Source: Bacillota bacterium | GTDB taxonomy: Bacteria > Bacillota > Clostridia > Christensenellales > Aristaeellaceae | Assembly (NCBI GenBank): GCA_023435435.1 | Contig: JAEYRW010000090.1 | Coordinates: forward strand, 1-60,683 | Direction: 5' to 3' | DNA: 60,683 bases | Shown here: positions 32,906-42,214 of the stretch, one piece after another | Layout: every line of letters starts with the position of its first letter | How positions within the stretch are numbered: the first letter of the stretch is position 1 | Program-made: the position numbers and the translations under genes | The notes under the pieces: model-generated | What the model saw: only the letters and a program-made list of their open reading frames with translations | The model's database searches: none | Told to the model about the DNA's origin: nothing

Positions 32906-35900
32906 TTATTTATTCCAGTTCGCTTTCCTTTTAATCAGTTCGATTTCCTTTTCGGTGGTATGCGCCGCGTCTGTTTGGCCGCGTACCCGCCGTGCCGCGT
33001 TTTCCGACATGCGTAAAAACAGTGCCGGATCGTGGTAGAGGCGTTCAATGCCCTCGGCCATTTGCAGATAATCTTCGCCCGGGGCGAGGATGGCGCATGA
33101 ATCGTCGGTAAATTCCGGGATGGCGGCGACGGCGTTTGTCACCGGAACGAGCCCCGAGGACATGGCCTCATCCCGGGAAACGCCCTGCGCATCCATTCGT
33201 GTAGGCGTGAGGAAAATTCCGTACTCCTTATGGTACTGGGCAATTTCACCCTGGGTGAGAAAGCGTTGCTCCAGCTCCACATTGTCAAATTGGCGCAATG
33301 GTTCGTTGATTTCATCGAACATCGGGCCATTTCCGATGATCCGGAAGGACAGCTCGTTAAAAAACGGCTTGCTTGCCAGCGCGCAGATACATTTCACGGT
33401 CAGATCATTGGCGTACTTGTTGGACGCATAGGGCCGTATGGAGAGCATCTTTTTCCTTTGATCGGCATCCTTCTTCTCATAGGTGAATAAGTTTGTATCG
33501 ACCAAATTGTGGATGATTGTGTAACAGCTTTTTGGCAGGTCGACCTTGTAATCCTCGCACACTTCGTCGGCAAAATATTGCGAGACAAAGACGAAGTGAA
33601 TATTATACTGCTCGATGTGCTGAAACACATCCCACCAGAGCTCTTGCCGCTTATCGCTTTCCTTCTTGGCGGCTTCGAGCGCTTTCTCGGTTGAATAATT
33701 GTATGTCCGGCGCCACCACGGCTGAATCTCCGCGCCGTGACACCAGATGATCAGGCGCAGCCGATTCAAATATGGCTTTAAGGTGTCCCACATATCCTGC
33801 CGCAGGAAGTGAACGCAGATCGTTTCAAGGGAGTCGTTTTTCAGCATCCGGCAAAGGGTTTCTCCGCGGCCTTCGATGACATTTACGCCTTCAAATTCCC
33901 GAAAAATCTTGAATTTACCGATTCCGAAGCGCATGACGTCCATATCCAGCCCGGCCTGCTTGTATGTGCAGACCCTGCGGTGGACAAACATGTTCCGGTA
34001 CAGATCATCGGGGGAGGGATAGATATTGGTCAGCGTCAGCGCCTTCGCCGCCGTATAATATTCGCTGAACAAAACCCCGTCGCGGGAAAGAATGTCAAAG
34101 CGGTCGATCCACTGCGTTTCCTCACCCTGAAGCAAAAAGCCAAACTTGAAATAATCGGCGCCGGCCGGAATGGCGATCTGCTGCAGCTCGTTGGTGGGGA
34201 TAAAATGTGCGTTCATGCGCAACCCTTGCTTATCGTGGAACCAGCAGATGCCAAACAGATGCGTGCTGTCGGCCGCGTGCATCTTGACCGTCAGTCTGCC
34301 CAGATTGGAATATTTGGACGCGGAATAGCGCGTGGACATGTAGATGTATTGCGAATGTGCGGCGCTCAACGTACTGTCAATCCGCAATCGCCCGTCCGAC
34401 ATGGAGCACGAGAAGGGCGAATTTTCCGACAGTGAAATTCGCTCATATAATTCCGGCGCTTCGATATGCTCAACCTCATACGGCATCTCGGTTTCTTCGA
34501 TGCGTACCTGTTCCAAGGTGCGCAGATCAATGCCTTGGTCCCGGAGGACGAAATCATCCGCCTCGCCGCATTGATCGAGCGGGCAGTGCGCGCGGTAGTT
34601 GAATTCGTCGATGGCCAAAAACGCCCCCTGCACACAGGTATCGGGCGTCAGTTCCATCCCGGCACACAGATCAGACCGCACGATGGACCGGCGCAAGGGC
34701 GCCGCGGTCGCAAACCGATATGCCTGGGCGGGTTGCGCCGGCTTGGTATAACCGCCGCAATCGGAATATCGCGTCGCCAGGGCGAGATCACACAAATAAT
34801 TGCCGCCATAGTCGTCCTCGGGAGAGAAAAAGCACAGATATTCATCCCCCTTGCCGGCCGTCGCGTATGAATCGACCCATTCAAGGGCCTTATTGGGGTA
34901 GGTTTGCCGGTCGAACATCGCCTGGACGCGCGCTTTCTCTTGGCTGGTTTCGCAATGTGCACAGACGCGGATTGCGGGTAAACCGGCTTTGAGTGATTGC
35001 CCGAACACCGTTTGGACAATCCGATCCAACCGATCCTCGTAGAGATGCTCCTTGAGCACTTTACGCAGGCCGAGCAGACGGTACTTGCGATACGTGGTTT
35101 CATCGGAACAATAGGTGTCGAGCTGATCGGTCAGCGTCTGGGCGGAATCGGTGCAAATGGTCAATTCCCCAAAGTAGTTTTTGACGCCGCGCGCGTAGTT
35201 GCCCACGACGACGGTATTCGAAGCCAACAACTCAAACACGCGCCGCGCAAACATCGTTTGCGACTGGCTGATGGAGTTGAGGTTCATTCCATATCGATAT
35301 CCCTTATAGGCGCGGTCAATTTCAGTGGGTTCAAGCTTGCCGAGGATGTAGGGCGCATAGCGCGCCGGAAAGGCATGGGGGGAATTCGGATCCCCGTAAT
35401 TCCGATCGTATATGTCAATGCCGTCGCGCTGCTCGAAGACCGCCGTGAAATCCTCCATGACCCGAAGCCGATCGGGATAGCGCGGGTAATACGCGCCGGC
35501 AAAGCAGATTTTGCCGATGCGTTCGTATGTTTCGATGGGATTGTGCAATTTCGGCTGCGCCGCGAAGTGCAGGTGATACACGCGGTTGTGCCCGACGACA
35601 TGCTTGTATTGGATCAAGCAATCCGCGTCGGTGGTGAAGATATAATCGCAGAGCTTGGCCGTTGCGAAAAAGGGCGAAGTGGATACCGGGTCCTCCTTGT
35701 TCCAGAAAACAATCGGAATCTTCCGGGCGCGGCAATAGCCCGCCAATGTGCTGATTTCCCGGCTGCCCCTGTCGATTTTTCGAAACCAGCTGTTGTCCTT
35801 TCCGCTCCAGGCAGATTCAATAAAGACCAGGTCGGGATGAAACGCATCCATCTGCTCTGTAAATTGGTCGGGCAGCAGTTCCAAGAGCGTGCACTCCGGG

Positions 35901-36094
35901 AGAAAGCAATTCAGTGTGAACGCGTCCATGATCGCGGCAACCCGGAGATCTTTGAGCGAATGCAGCCCGTCGCGCAAACGGAAGCAAAGGTCATGCTCCT
36001 TGGAAGCAAATTCGTCAGTCACCCGGGACAGGTCCATCTGTTTCTGCTGGACTGTCAGATATAGTTCCTCGACGCGTCTATGATTGTATGGCAT
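32906..36094 (-). CDS. Large multi-domain glycosyltransferase (CgeB-like plus GT4)
   Basis: A 1062-aa cytoplasmic protein with three parts. Residues about 45-375 resemble CgeB/DUF3880-type glycosyltransferases (FHPDLVFIESAWSGKD, IPIVFWNKEDPVSTSPFF, MFARRVFELLASNTVVVGNY). Residues about 375-700 hold a linker and a beta-rich region (RLTVKMHAADSTHLFGICWF) that could bind carbohydrate. Residues about 715-1055 are a GT4-like domain (HGAEIQPWWRRTYNY, FRIIGNGPMFDEI, and LTPTRMDAQGVSRDEAMSSG, the donor-binding E-x7-E-like region). It probably adds sugars to a surface polymer. No signal peptide; the ribosome site is weak. Upstream genes run in the same direction. Confidence 0.8.
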   Translation of the reverse strand: MPYNHRRVEELYLTVQQKQMDLSRVTDEFASKEHDLCFRLRDGLHSLKDLRVAAIMDAFTLNCFLPECTLLELLPDQFTEQMDAFHPDLVFIESAWSGKDNSWFRKIDRGSREISTLAGYCRARKIPIVFWNKEDPVSTSPFFATAKLCDYIFTTDADCLIQYKHVVGHNRVYHLHFAAQPKLHNPIETYERIGKICFAGAYYPRYPDRLRVMEDFTAVFEQRDGIDIYDRNYGDPNSPHAFPARYAPYILGKLEPTEIDRAYKGYRYGMNLNSISQSQTMFARRVFELLASNTVVVGNYARGVKNYFGELTICTDSAQTLTDQLDTYCSDETTYRKYRLLGLRKVLKEHLYEDRLDRIVQTVFGQSLKAGLPAIRVCAHCETSQEKARVQAMFDRQTYPNKALEWVDSYATAGKGDEYLCFFSPEDDYGGNYLCDLALATRYSDCGGYTKPAQPAQAYRFATAAPLRRSIVRSDLCAGMELTPDTCVQGAFLAIDEFNYRAHCPLDQCGEADDFVLRDQGIDLRTLEQVRIEETEMPYEVEHIEAPELYERISLSENSPFSCSMSDGRLRIDSTLSAAHSQYIYMSTRYSASKYSNLGRLTVKMHAADSTHLFGICWFHDKQGLRMNAHFIPTNELQQIAIPAGADYFKFGFLLQGEETQWIDRFDILSRDGVLFSEYYTAAKALTLTNIYPSPDDLYRNMFVHRRVCTYKQAGLDMDVMRFGIGKFKIFREFEGVNVIEGRGETLCRMLKNDSLETICVHFLRQDMWDTLKPYLNRLRLIIWCHGAEIQPWWRRTYNYSTEKALEAAKKESDKRQELWWDVFQHIEQYNIHFVFVSQYFADEVCEDYKVDLPKSCYTIIHNLVDTNLFTYEKKDADQRKKMLSIRPYASNKYANDLTVKCICALASKPFFNELSFRIIGNGPMFDEINEPLRQFDNVELEQRFLTQGEIAQYHKEYGIFLTPTRMDAQGVSRDEAMSSGLVPVTNAVAAIPEFTDDSCAILAPGEDYLQMAEGIERLYHDPALFLRMSENAARRVRGQTDAAHTTEKEIELIKRKANWNK

Positions 36095-36138
36095 ATAATT
36101 TCTCAGCCCTTCCTCGAACGGTTCAAATTGTCACCGCG

Positions 36139-37770
36139 CTATTTGCGTAATTTGCCGATCAAAAACCGAAGCAGTTTGTCAATGGCCAGAACGCGGCAGC
36201 ATTTGGCAATCCCTCGTCCCAAACGGGTGTCGTGCGCGAACACGCGTAGACGCTTGTAGCAAGACCAGGCGAACAGGAACAGGGGCGATCGATTGAGTAA
36301 GTTCCAAAGGTCATTTTTCTCGGCGGTCTGCTTACGCAGATCATCGCTTAGCTTACGCAGATCATTGTCCAGTTTGCTCAGGTCATAATGCAGCGAATAA
36401 ATGATGCCGCGCGAGCGGTCCAGCGCGTCGTCCGCGTCGTACACCGCCCCCATGGCGCGCCCCAACTGTGAGGTTGTTTCCGCGTTTTGAGCCGTCAATT
36501 CGCCGATTTGCTTTTCGGCGGCGGCGTTTTTTTGGTTCGCTTCAGCGAGCTGCCGTTCCCTTTCGGACAGCCTTTCATCGGAAGCGCGCAGGGCGTCGGC
36601 GGATATTTGAAGCGCTTCTTCCATCTTGGAAATGTTGTTTTGCGCTTCTTCGTAGGCGAGGCGCGCTTTTTCCAATTGATCCTTCTGGTCTGTGTTTTGA
36701 ACCGTCAATTCGCCGATTTGCTTTTCGGCGGCGGTGTTTTTTTGGTTCGCTTCGGCGAGCTGCCGTTCCCTTTCGGACAGCCTTTCATCGGAAGCGCGCA
36801 GAGCGTCGCCGAATTTTTGAAGCGCCTCTTCGTAGGCGAGGCGCGCTTTTTCCAATCGATCCTTTTGGTCGGCAATCTGTGCCTGCGCGTTGCGGTATTT
36901 TGTGTTGGCGTCCTCCAGCCGACCTTGTGTGAGGTTCAAACGCTGACTCAGATCGGCGGCGCTTTCCCGATGCTTATTCATTTCAACCAGTCGATCCTTC
37001 TGGTCGGCAATCTGCGCCTGCGCGTTGCGATATTTTGCGCTGGCGTCGTCCAGCCGACCTTGTGCAAGGTTCAAACGCTGCCTCAAATCGGCGGCGCTTT
37101 CCCGAAGTTTATTCATGTCATCCAGAAGCAGACGGTTGTTCTCGAAAAAATTGACTTCGACTTTTTTAAAAGTCGCCGCGTCTACGGTCATGGCGGCCGC
37201 ATTCCGGTCATTGGTCCCGATTAACCCGATCCAGCCATTGAAAAGACCCAGGTCGACCACGGTGTAAAACTGGCTGAGCAACGCATACACGTCCGTAAAA
37301 TAGTACGTTTGCTTGTGATCGGGGAAATCATTAATGCCAAACGGCACCGTGATAATGACCGTTCCGCCGGGCGACAGCAACTGCTGCGCGCGCCCTAAAA
37401 AATCCGCGGGATGCGTGAGATGCTCCAGCACCTCCGAAAGAACGATTGTATCGAATTGCTGCGCGCCAAAATCGTGTTGACAAAAATCGTCGCAGATGAA
37501 GGTGACGTTATTTTGCGTCTCGGGTTCTTCCGATTGCAAAAACTCTTCTGCAAAAGCGATGCTCTCCTGCGCAATGTCAATGCCAGTCGTTTTGAATCCT
37601 TTTTTGCCCAATAAAACAGAACACATTCCTTGCGAACAGCCTACATCAAGCACAAAGTTTCCCTTCGCGTGTTCGCAGATCCAATGAAGGCGGTTGATGG
37701 AAGCCTCCTGCAGGCGTACGCCCAATTTGCCTTGATAAGCTTCCACAATTCGGTCTAAACGAATGCTCAT
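36139..37770 (-). CDS. Methyltransferase fused to a long coiled coil
   Basis: A 543-aa protein. Residues about 35-200 are a class I methyltransferase (NFVLDVGCSQGMCSVLLG, FDTIVLSEVLEHLTHPADFL, LLSPGGTVIITVPFG). Residues about 210-470 are a highly charged coiled coil built from internal repeats of 45, 60 and 70 aa. The C-terminal 60 residues are basic and hydrophobic (LFLFAWSCYKRLRVF) and could touch the membrane. Such proteins may cap or measure glycan chains, as WbdD does in O-antigen synthesis; that comparison is inference. It precedes the large glycosyltransferase with a 44-bp gap. Confidence 0.85.
   Translation of the reverse strand: MSIRLDRIVEAYQGKLGVRLQEASINRLHWICEHAKGNFVLDVGCSQGMCSVLLGKKGFKTTGIDIAQESIAFAEEFLQSEEPETQNNVTFICDDFCQHDFGAQQFDTIVLSEVLEHLTHPADFLGRAQQLLSPGGTVIITVPFGINDFPDHKQTYYFTDVYALLSQFYTVVDLGLFNGWIGLIGTNDRNAAAMTVDAATFKKVEVNFFENNRLLLDDMNKLRESAADLRQRLNLAQGRLDDASAKYRNAQAQIADQKDRLVEMNKHRESAADLSQRLNLTQGRLEDANTKYRNAQAQIADQKDRLEKARLAYEEALQKFGDALRASDERLSERERQLAEANQKNTAAEKQIGELTVQNTDQKDQLEKARLAYEEAQNNISKMEEALQISADALRASDERLSERERQLAEANQKNAAAEKQIGELTAQNAETTSQLGRAMGAVYDADDALDRSRGIIYSLHYDLSKLDNDLRKLSDDLRKQTAEKNDLWNLLNRSPLFLFAWSCYKRLRVFAHDTRLGRGIAKCCRVLAIDKLLRFLIGKLRK
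36489..37125 (-). repeat. In-frame internal tandem repeats in the coiled-coil region
   Basis: Two blocks of about 110 bp (36489-36598 and 36699-36808) are nearly identical at a 210-bp period. Two blocks of about 120 bp starting at 36871 and 37006 recur at 135 bp. A shorter unit recurs at 180 bp (about 36648 and 36828). All periods are multiples of three, so copy-number change would alter coiled-coil length without breaking the frame. Confidence 0.85.
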
Positions 37771-37827
37771 AATCTACCTCGTCCACTGTGTACTTGGCGG
37801 GAAGAATGTGTCCAATCGAAATTGGGC

Positions 37828-38922
37828 TTATGCCAATTCTTCGATCAACGCCTGTAAAATCCGTTCGCTGGCGCGACCATCCCCATAGGGATTGGAAGCC
37901 TGGCTCATGGCCCTGTGGTGCGCGTCGTCGGTCAGCAATCGATGTGTTTCGCGGTAGATCACCGATTCGCTGGTTCCGACCAGTTTGAGCGTTCCGGCAG
38001 TCACGCCTTCCGGCCGCTCGGTGGTATCGCGCATCACCAGCACCGGCACACCCAAAGAGGGAGCTTCTTCCTGAATTCCGCCACTGTCGGTCAGCACGAG
38101 GAACGAGCGCGAAAGAAAATTATGAAAATCGATGACCGACAGCGGATCGATCAGGCGAATCCGCGCGCAGCCATCCAGTTCATCCCGGGCGATTTGCTGA
38201 ACCGCGGGGTTCATATGAACGGGATAAATCGCCTTAACGTCTCCAAACGATTCCACGATGCGGCGTATTGCACGGAACATCTCGCGCATGGGCTGGCCCA
38301 GATTTTCGCGCCGATGCGCGGTGATCAGCAAAAGGCGGCTATCGGCTGCCCAATCGAGCATCTCGTGGCGATAATCGGGGCGCACGGTCGTTTTCAGCGC
38401 GTCGATCGCGGTGTTGCCGGTCACATAAATGTGCTTTTCATGTCCCTCAGCCACCAAATTGGCTTTGGCGGCCATCGTGGGTGCAAAGTGATATTGCGCA
38501 ATCAATGAAATGGAGCAGCGGTTGAACTCTTCCGGATAAGGGGAATCCATATCGTGCGTTCTGAGCCCGGCCTCGACATGCCCGATGGGAATGTGATGAT
38601 AAAAGCTGGAAAGCGCCGAGGAATAAGCCGTTGAAGTATCTCCGTGGACGAGTACCACGTCGGGTTTTGTCTCGAGAAAAACTTCGGGCAATCGCGAAAG
38701 CACCGCGCAGGTGATGTCGGAGAGTGTTTGACCCTGCTTCATAATACTAAGATCATAGTCCGGCTTAACCCCAAACGCGTCAAGTACCGGTTCAAGCATT
38801 TGACGATGCTGGGAGGTGACGCATGTGAACGTTTTTATCGCGGGATGTTTTTTCATCTCCAGAACGAGGGGGCACATCTTTATGGCCTCCGGTCGAGTTC
38901 CAAATACAATCAATCCCCGCAT
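37828..38922 (-). CDS. wecB: UDP-N-acetylglucosamine 2-epimerase (non-hydrolysing)
   Basis: Interconverts UDP-GlcNAc and UDP-ManNAc for surface polymers. The 364-aa product starts MRGLIVFGTRPEAIKMCPL. It carries VLVHGDTSTAYSSAL, HVEAGLRTHDMDSPYPEEFN, LLITAHRRENLG and VLTDSGGIQEEAPSLGVPV, all signatures of WecB/MnaA. The ATG at 38922 has AAGGAG ten bases upstream. First gene of the leftward glycan set (epimerase, methyltransferase-coiled coil, large glycosyltransferase). No ManNAc transferase is recognised in the window. Confidence 0.95.
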   Translation of the reverse strand: MRGLIVFGTRPEAIKMCPLVLEMKKHPAIKTFTCVTSQHRQMLEPVLDAFGVKPDYDLSIMKQGQTLSDITCAVLSRLPEVFLETKPDVVLVHGDTSTAYSSALSSFYHHIPIGHVEAGLRTHDMDSPYPEEFNRCSISLIAQYHFAPTMAAKANLVAEGHEKHIYVTGNTAIDALKTTVRPDYRHEMLDWAADSRLLLITAHRRENLGQPMREMFRAIRRIVESFGDVKAIYPVHMNPAVQQIARDELDGCARIRLIDPLSVIDFHNFLSRSFLVLTDSGGIQEEAPSLGVPVLVMRDTTERPEGVTAGTLKLVGTSESVIYRETHRLLTDDAHHRAMSQASNPYGDGRASERILQALIEELA

Positions 38923-39322
38923 TTGTCGGCTCCTTCTCAAATATACGCATCAACAATTGGCCGAACGATCAATCAGATCACGAACAGCCAATCCTTTTTC
39001 GTTGAATCGCATATAAGAATGGACGATGCCGCTTAAATCGCAATTCAATATGAGACTTTATCGAGTAGGATCTATGCCTTCTAACGTATACGATTTGCAA
39101 GTCGCCAGGACTCATATGTATATCCACAAAAACAAATTACCACTTTCTTACGATGTGGTGACTAAGTTCACGTCATTTTTCAATAGTATACTACAAAATA
39201 CATCAAGAGACAACAAATGCGACGTTAAATTAATGTGGCAATTAAAGCGATACATCAAACCGTGCGCGTTCTCCCTTCGTTTTTCAAAACCGTTCACATC
39301 GTGATAAGATGGCATTTAAATG
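38923..39322. other. AT-rich intergenic region
   Basis: About 400 bp of clearly AT-rich sequence between the epimerase gene and the terminator of the next gene. Short frames on the plus strand lack ribosome sites. The epimerase promoter must lie here, but I see no well-spaced -35/-10 pair. Confidence 0.5.
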
Positions 39323-39362
39323 AAAAAACGCGCGGAGAGGCGTCGACGCCGCCCCGCGCGTT
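39323..39362 (-). terminator. Rho-independent terminator of the secreted phosphoesterase gene
   Basis: Minus strand stem AACGCGCGG / CCGCGCGTT with an inner GGCGTCGACGCC palindrome, followed by TTTTTTCATTT; 6 nt after the stop codon. Confidence 0.9.
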
Positions 39363-39367
39363 GCCGG

Positions 39368-40447
39368 TTACTGATTCACGCCCAGGTCCGTGGCGTAGAC
39401 CATCCGCGTCTCGAAGGTTGTAAGATCGCTCTGGTCCAATTCAAACACACGCACGCCCCTCATGAGATCGTTGGATTCGCCGCCCAGGCCGTAGGTCTGG
39501 TATCCGACGTTGGCGTCGTAGCCCAGATAGATGCCGTAGTAATTGCCGATATAGTCGTTCACGTGGTCGTGGGCCACAAACATGCCGCGCACGTCGCCCC
39601 GTTCCAGCGCCGCCGCGAACAGTCCGCTGTTGATCTTTGCCGGGCACTCCACCTCAAAGCGGTGACCGGTGACGTTGAAAAAGAGCGCGTCGGAATACAT
39701 GTCGGACCACTCCGGCAGCGGGATGTGGAAGAACATCAGGGAATTGAGCTTGCCATAGGAGGCCTCCAGTTCCTTGGAGGTATTGTAGTACCACGCCACC
39801 TGCTCGAACCGGAGCCAGTCATAGCCGTCGGTGGCGGCGTCGCTGGAATCGTACCGGTTGGTATCCAGGGCCCAGACGTTGTAAAGGGGCGTCTCGCCCG
39901 CGTTGTCGTAAAGGAGCACGTACATATCGCCCACCGCGTGGGTGTTGATTCCGTTGGGGTCGAAGCCTTCCGCGCCGCTCATGCTGGGCTGGTTAATGTT
40001 GCAGGAAAAGCTGCGGTAGTACGCAAGCTGCTTGATTTTGTTCCAGCCGTCCGCCACTGCGGATGCGCAGTCCTCGTCGTGGTTTCCGTAGGTAACCAGC
40101 CACGGAATCTGCCGGTCCTCCAGAGGCTTGACCATCTGGGCGATGTAGTCCTGAAGCTGCGCGGCGTCCATATCGCCGCCGACCATGTCGCCGTTCATGA
40201 CCACCAGATCCGGTTGTTCGGCGTCCAGGGCCGCTTCCATGAGGGCGATGCTCTTTTCGTTTACGGTGGGCTTTTCGGCGCTGATGTAATCCTGGAAGTC
40301 GGACATTTCCATGATCTTGAACTTGCCGTTTTCGTCGAATTTCAGCATCTTTTCCGTTCCCTCACCCAGAGCGGCGGGAATCAGCGCCGTCAGAAGCAGA
40401 GCCGTCGCCACCAGAATTCCCGAGACCTTGCGCAACATCGTGCTCAT
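39368..40447 (-). CDS. Secreted calcineurin-like metallophosphoesterase
   Basis: A 359-aa exported phosphoesterase with signal peptide (MLRKVSGILVATALLLTALIPAALG). The domain carries IMEMSDFQDYIS (metal motif I as DxQ), VVMNGDMVGGD, LVTYGNHDEDC, MFFHIPLPEWS and MFVAHDHVNDYIG, a complete ligand set of the Dcr2/purple-acid-like group, unlike the gene at 18785. Probable phosphate scavenging or lipid/glycan dephosphorylation outside the cell. GCGAGGT lies about 12 nt upstream. Single gene with its own terminator. Confidence 0.9.
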   Translation of the reverse strand: MSTMLRKVSGILVATALLLTALIPAALGEGTEKMLKFDENGKFKIMEMSDFQDYISAEKPTVNEKSIALMEAALDAEQPDLVVMNGDMVGGDMDAAQLQDYIAQMVKPLEDRQIPWLVTYGNHDEDCASAVADGWNKIKQLAYYRSFSCNINQPSMSGAEGFDPNGINTHAVGDMYVLLYDNAGETPLYNVWALDTNRYDSSDAATDGYDWLRFEQVAWYYNTSKELEASYGKLNSLMFFHIPLPEWSDMYSDALFFNVTGHRFEVECPAKINSGLFAAALERGDVRGMFVAHDHVNDYIGNYYGIYLGYDANVGYQTYGLGGESNDLMRGVRVFELDQSDLTTFETRMVYATDLGVNQ

Positions 40448-40655
40448 CGTGACATGTACCTCGCTTTTTTTTTGCACCCCGTGCATGCAAAGCATAGTCT
40501 ATTTTGGTCAAATCTCTGTCACTGCCAGTTAAAAATTTGTACAATGTGTGGCGATGCCCTCCGAATTCGAAAAATGGGTGCAAAATAGACCCCTTTGCTG
40601 TGCTATCATTTTGACAGGCGGCATCCCGGCGCTTAAGACAAGGGGGGCGACGCAC

Positions 40656-42080
40656 ATGCGCGTTCTGGAATGGGTTCTGTTTCTTTCCCTGGCGGTTCAA
40701 CTGGTCTCCCCGCTCTTTTTGCGGACCGCGCTTCGCCGCCTTCTCCTCGCGGCGCTCGTCGCCGGACTGGCGGCGTGCGCGGTTCTTGTCCATGGGCCGC
40801 GCCTGGCCATGCTCCCCGCCTGCGTGCTGGCGGGGGTCGGACTCGTCCGCGCGGCACTGTTCCGGTCCGGACGCCGCGGGCGTCCGCTCCTGCGGGCGAT
40901 GGGCGCGGGCGCGCTCGCCCTCTTGTGGATCGTCGCAGTCGCACTCCCGGCACTGTTTCCGCTGGTGGATCTGCCCAAGCCCTCGGGCGCATATCCTGTG
41001 GGCACCGCGCGGCTTGACTTCGTGGAGGAAGACCGCGAAGACGTCGTAGGCGGAGGTGTCTCGGACGAAACGGTTGCCCTCCGGCTGTGGTACCCCGCCG
41101 CCTCCACCGACGGCTGCGTCCGCGCCAAATGGATGGAGTCCGCGGAAGCTGCGTACTTCGCCGCGCGCATGGGACTGCCCAACGTCCTTGGGCAGCTTTG
41201 CCTGGTTCGGACCAACAGCTTCTGGAACGCGCCGCTGTCCGAGGCGCAAGAGAACTATCCCGTGCTGCTCTTTTCCGGGGGACTGGGCGGTTTTTCCGGT
41301 CAAAACGCTGTTCAAGCGGAGGAGCTGGCCAGCCGGGGCTACATCGTGTGCGCCGTGAGTCATCCCGGCGAGGACGTGTTCGTCACGCACGCGGACGGCA
41401 CCACCGTCGGTTCGGACGGCGCCTTCGAGGCGGCGCTGGAGGCGGAGGCGATGGGGGCGTATTCCTCCGCAAACGCGTTGCTTGAGGAGGAATCGGCACA
41501 GGCGCGGCGGGCGTTTCTCCGCGCGTTTGTCCTTTCCAACGAGGCGGCGCGCGTCTGGAGCAAGGACCTGATTGCGGCGGCTGATTATCTGGAGGCGCTC
41601 AATGCGGCGGCGCAGTGGGCGGGCAGGCTGGATATGGATCGGCTTGGCGTGTTCGGCCACTCCTTCGGCGGCGCGGCGGCGGGGGAGGCGTGCCTTCTGG
41701 ACGCGCGGTTCAAGGCGTTCGTCAACCTCGACGGCACGCCCTACGGCGACACCGTTGACGAAATCATTGACCGGCCCTTTCTGGTGATGACGGCGGGTGC
41801 TGCCGATGAAACCGCCTTGCAGGTTTCCGGCTACGCCCAGGGACAGACGGGATTTTGGGTCGCGGGCATCGAGGGCGCGCAGCACATGAATTTTATGGAT
41901 CTCAATGCGGTGCTTCCGCGTGCGGGGCGGCTCGCGGGATTGCTGGGGTCCGTCGACGCCAAACGGCAAACCGAAATTGTCAACCGATACCTGTCGGCGT
42001 TTTTCGATTCCGTTCTGGGCGAACCGCGCGCGCCGTTTCGCGAGACGGCCGTTTTCCCGGTCTCCCTCCTTTCCTTCTGA
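40656..42080 (+). CDS. Platelet-activating-factor-acetylhydrolase-like lipase with membrane anchor
   Basis: A 474-aa protein. The first 115 residues form about four hydrophobic helices. The rest is an alpha/beta hydrolase of the PAF-AH II/dienelactone type: RLWYPAASTDG, VLLFSGGLGGFSGQN, nucleophile Ser in LGVFGHSFGGAAAG (about 335), Asp in FVNLDGTPYGD (about 358), His in GAQHMNFMD (about 409). Likely an esterase acting on phospholipid or other short acyl esters on the outer face of the membrane. AGGGGGG precedes the ATG at 40656. Divergent from the secreted phosphoesterase. Confidence 0.86.
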   Translation: MRVLEWVLFLSLAVQLVSPLFLRTALRRLLLAALVAGLAACAVLVHGPRLAMLPACVLAGVGLVRAALFRSGRRGRPLLRAMGAGALALLWIVAVALPALFPLVDLPKPSGAYPVGTARLDFVEEDREDVVGGGVSDETVALRLWYPAASTDGCVRAKWMESAEAAYFAARMGLPNVLGQLCLVRTNSFWNAPLSEAQENYPVLLFSGGLGGFSGQNAVQAEELASRGYIVCAVSHPGEDVFVTHADGTTVGSDGAFEAALEAEAMGAYSSANALLEEESAQARRAFLRAFVLSNEAARVWSKDLIAAADYLEALNAAAQWAGRLDMDRLGVFGHSFGGAAAGEACLLDARFKAFVNLDGTPYGDTVDEIIDRPFLVMTAGAADETALQVSGYAQGQTGFWVAGIEGAQHMNFMDLNAVLPRAGRLAGLLGSVDAKRQTEIVNRYLSAFFDSVLGEPRAPFRETAVFPVSLLSF

Positions 42081-42214
42081 GTAAACTCGACGCGGTGCGG
42101 GCGGAAATTGCGCGCCGGAAGCCGGGCGGACGTCCGTGCACCTGCGAAAGCGTCTTCTCCACGCGAATCGTCTGCGGCGGATTTTACAGCCCGAAGGGTT
42201 GGAACAGCGACAGG

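Noticed and set aside
39026..39304. 92-codon plus-strand frame in the AT-rich gap
   Set aside because: No ribosome site, and it runs into the region needed for the divergent promoter and terminator. Probably chance.
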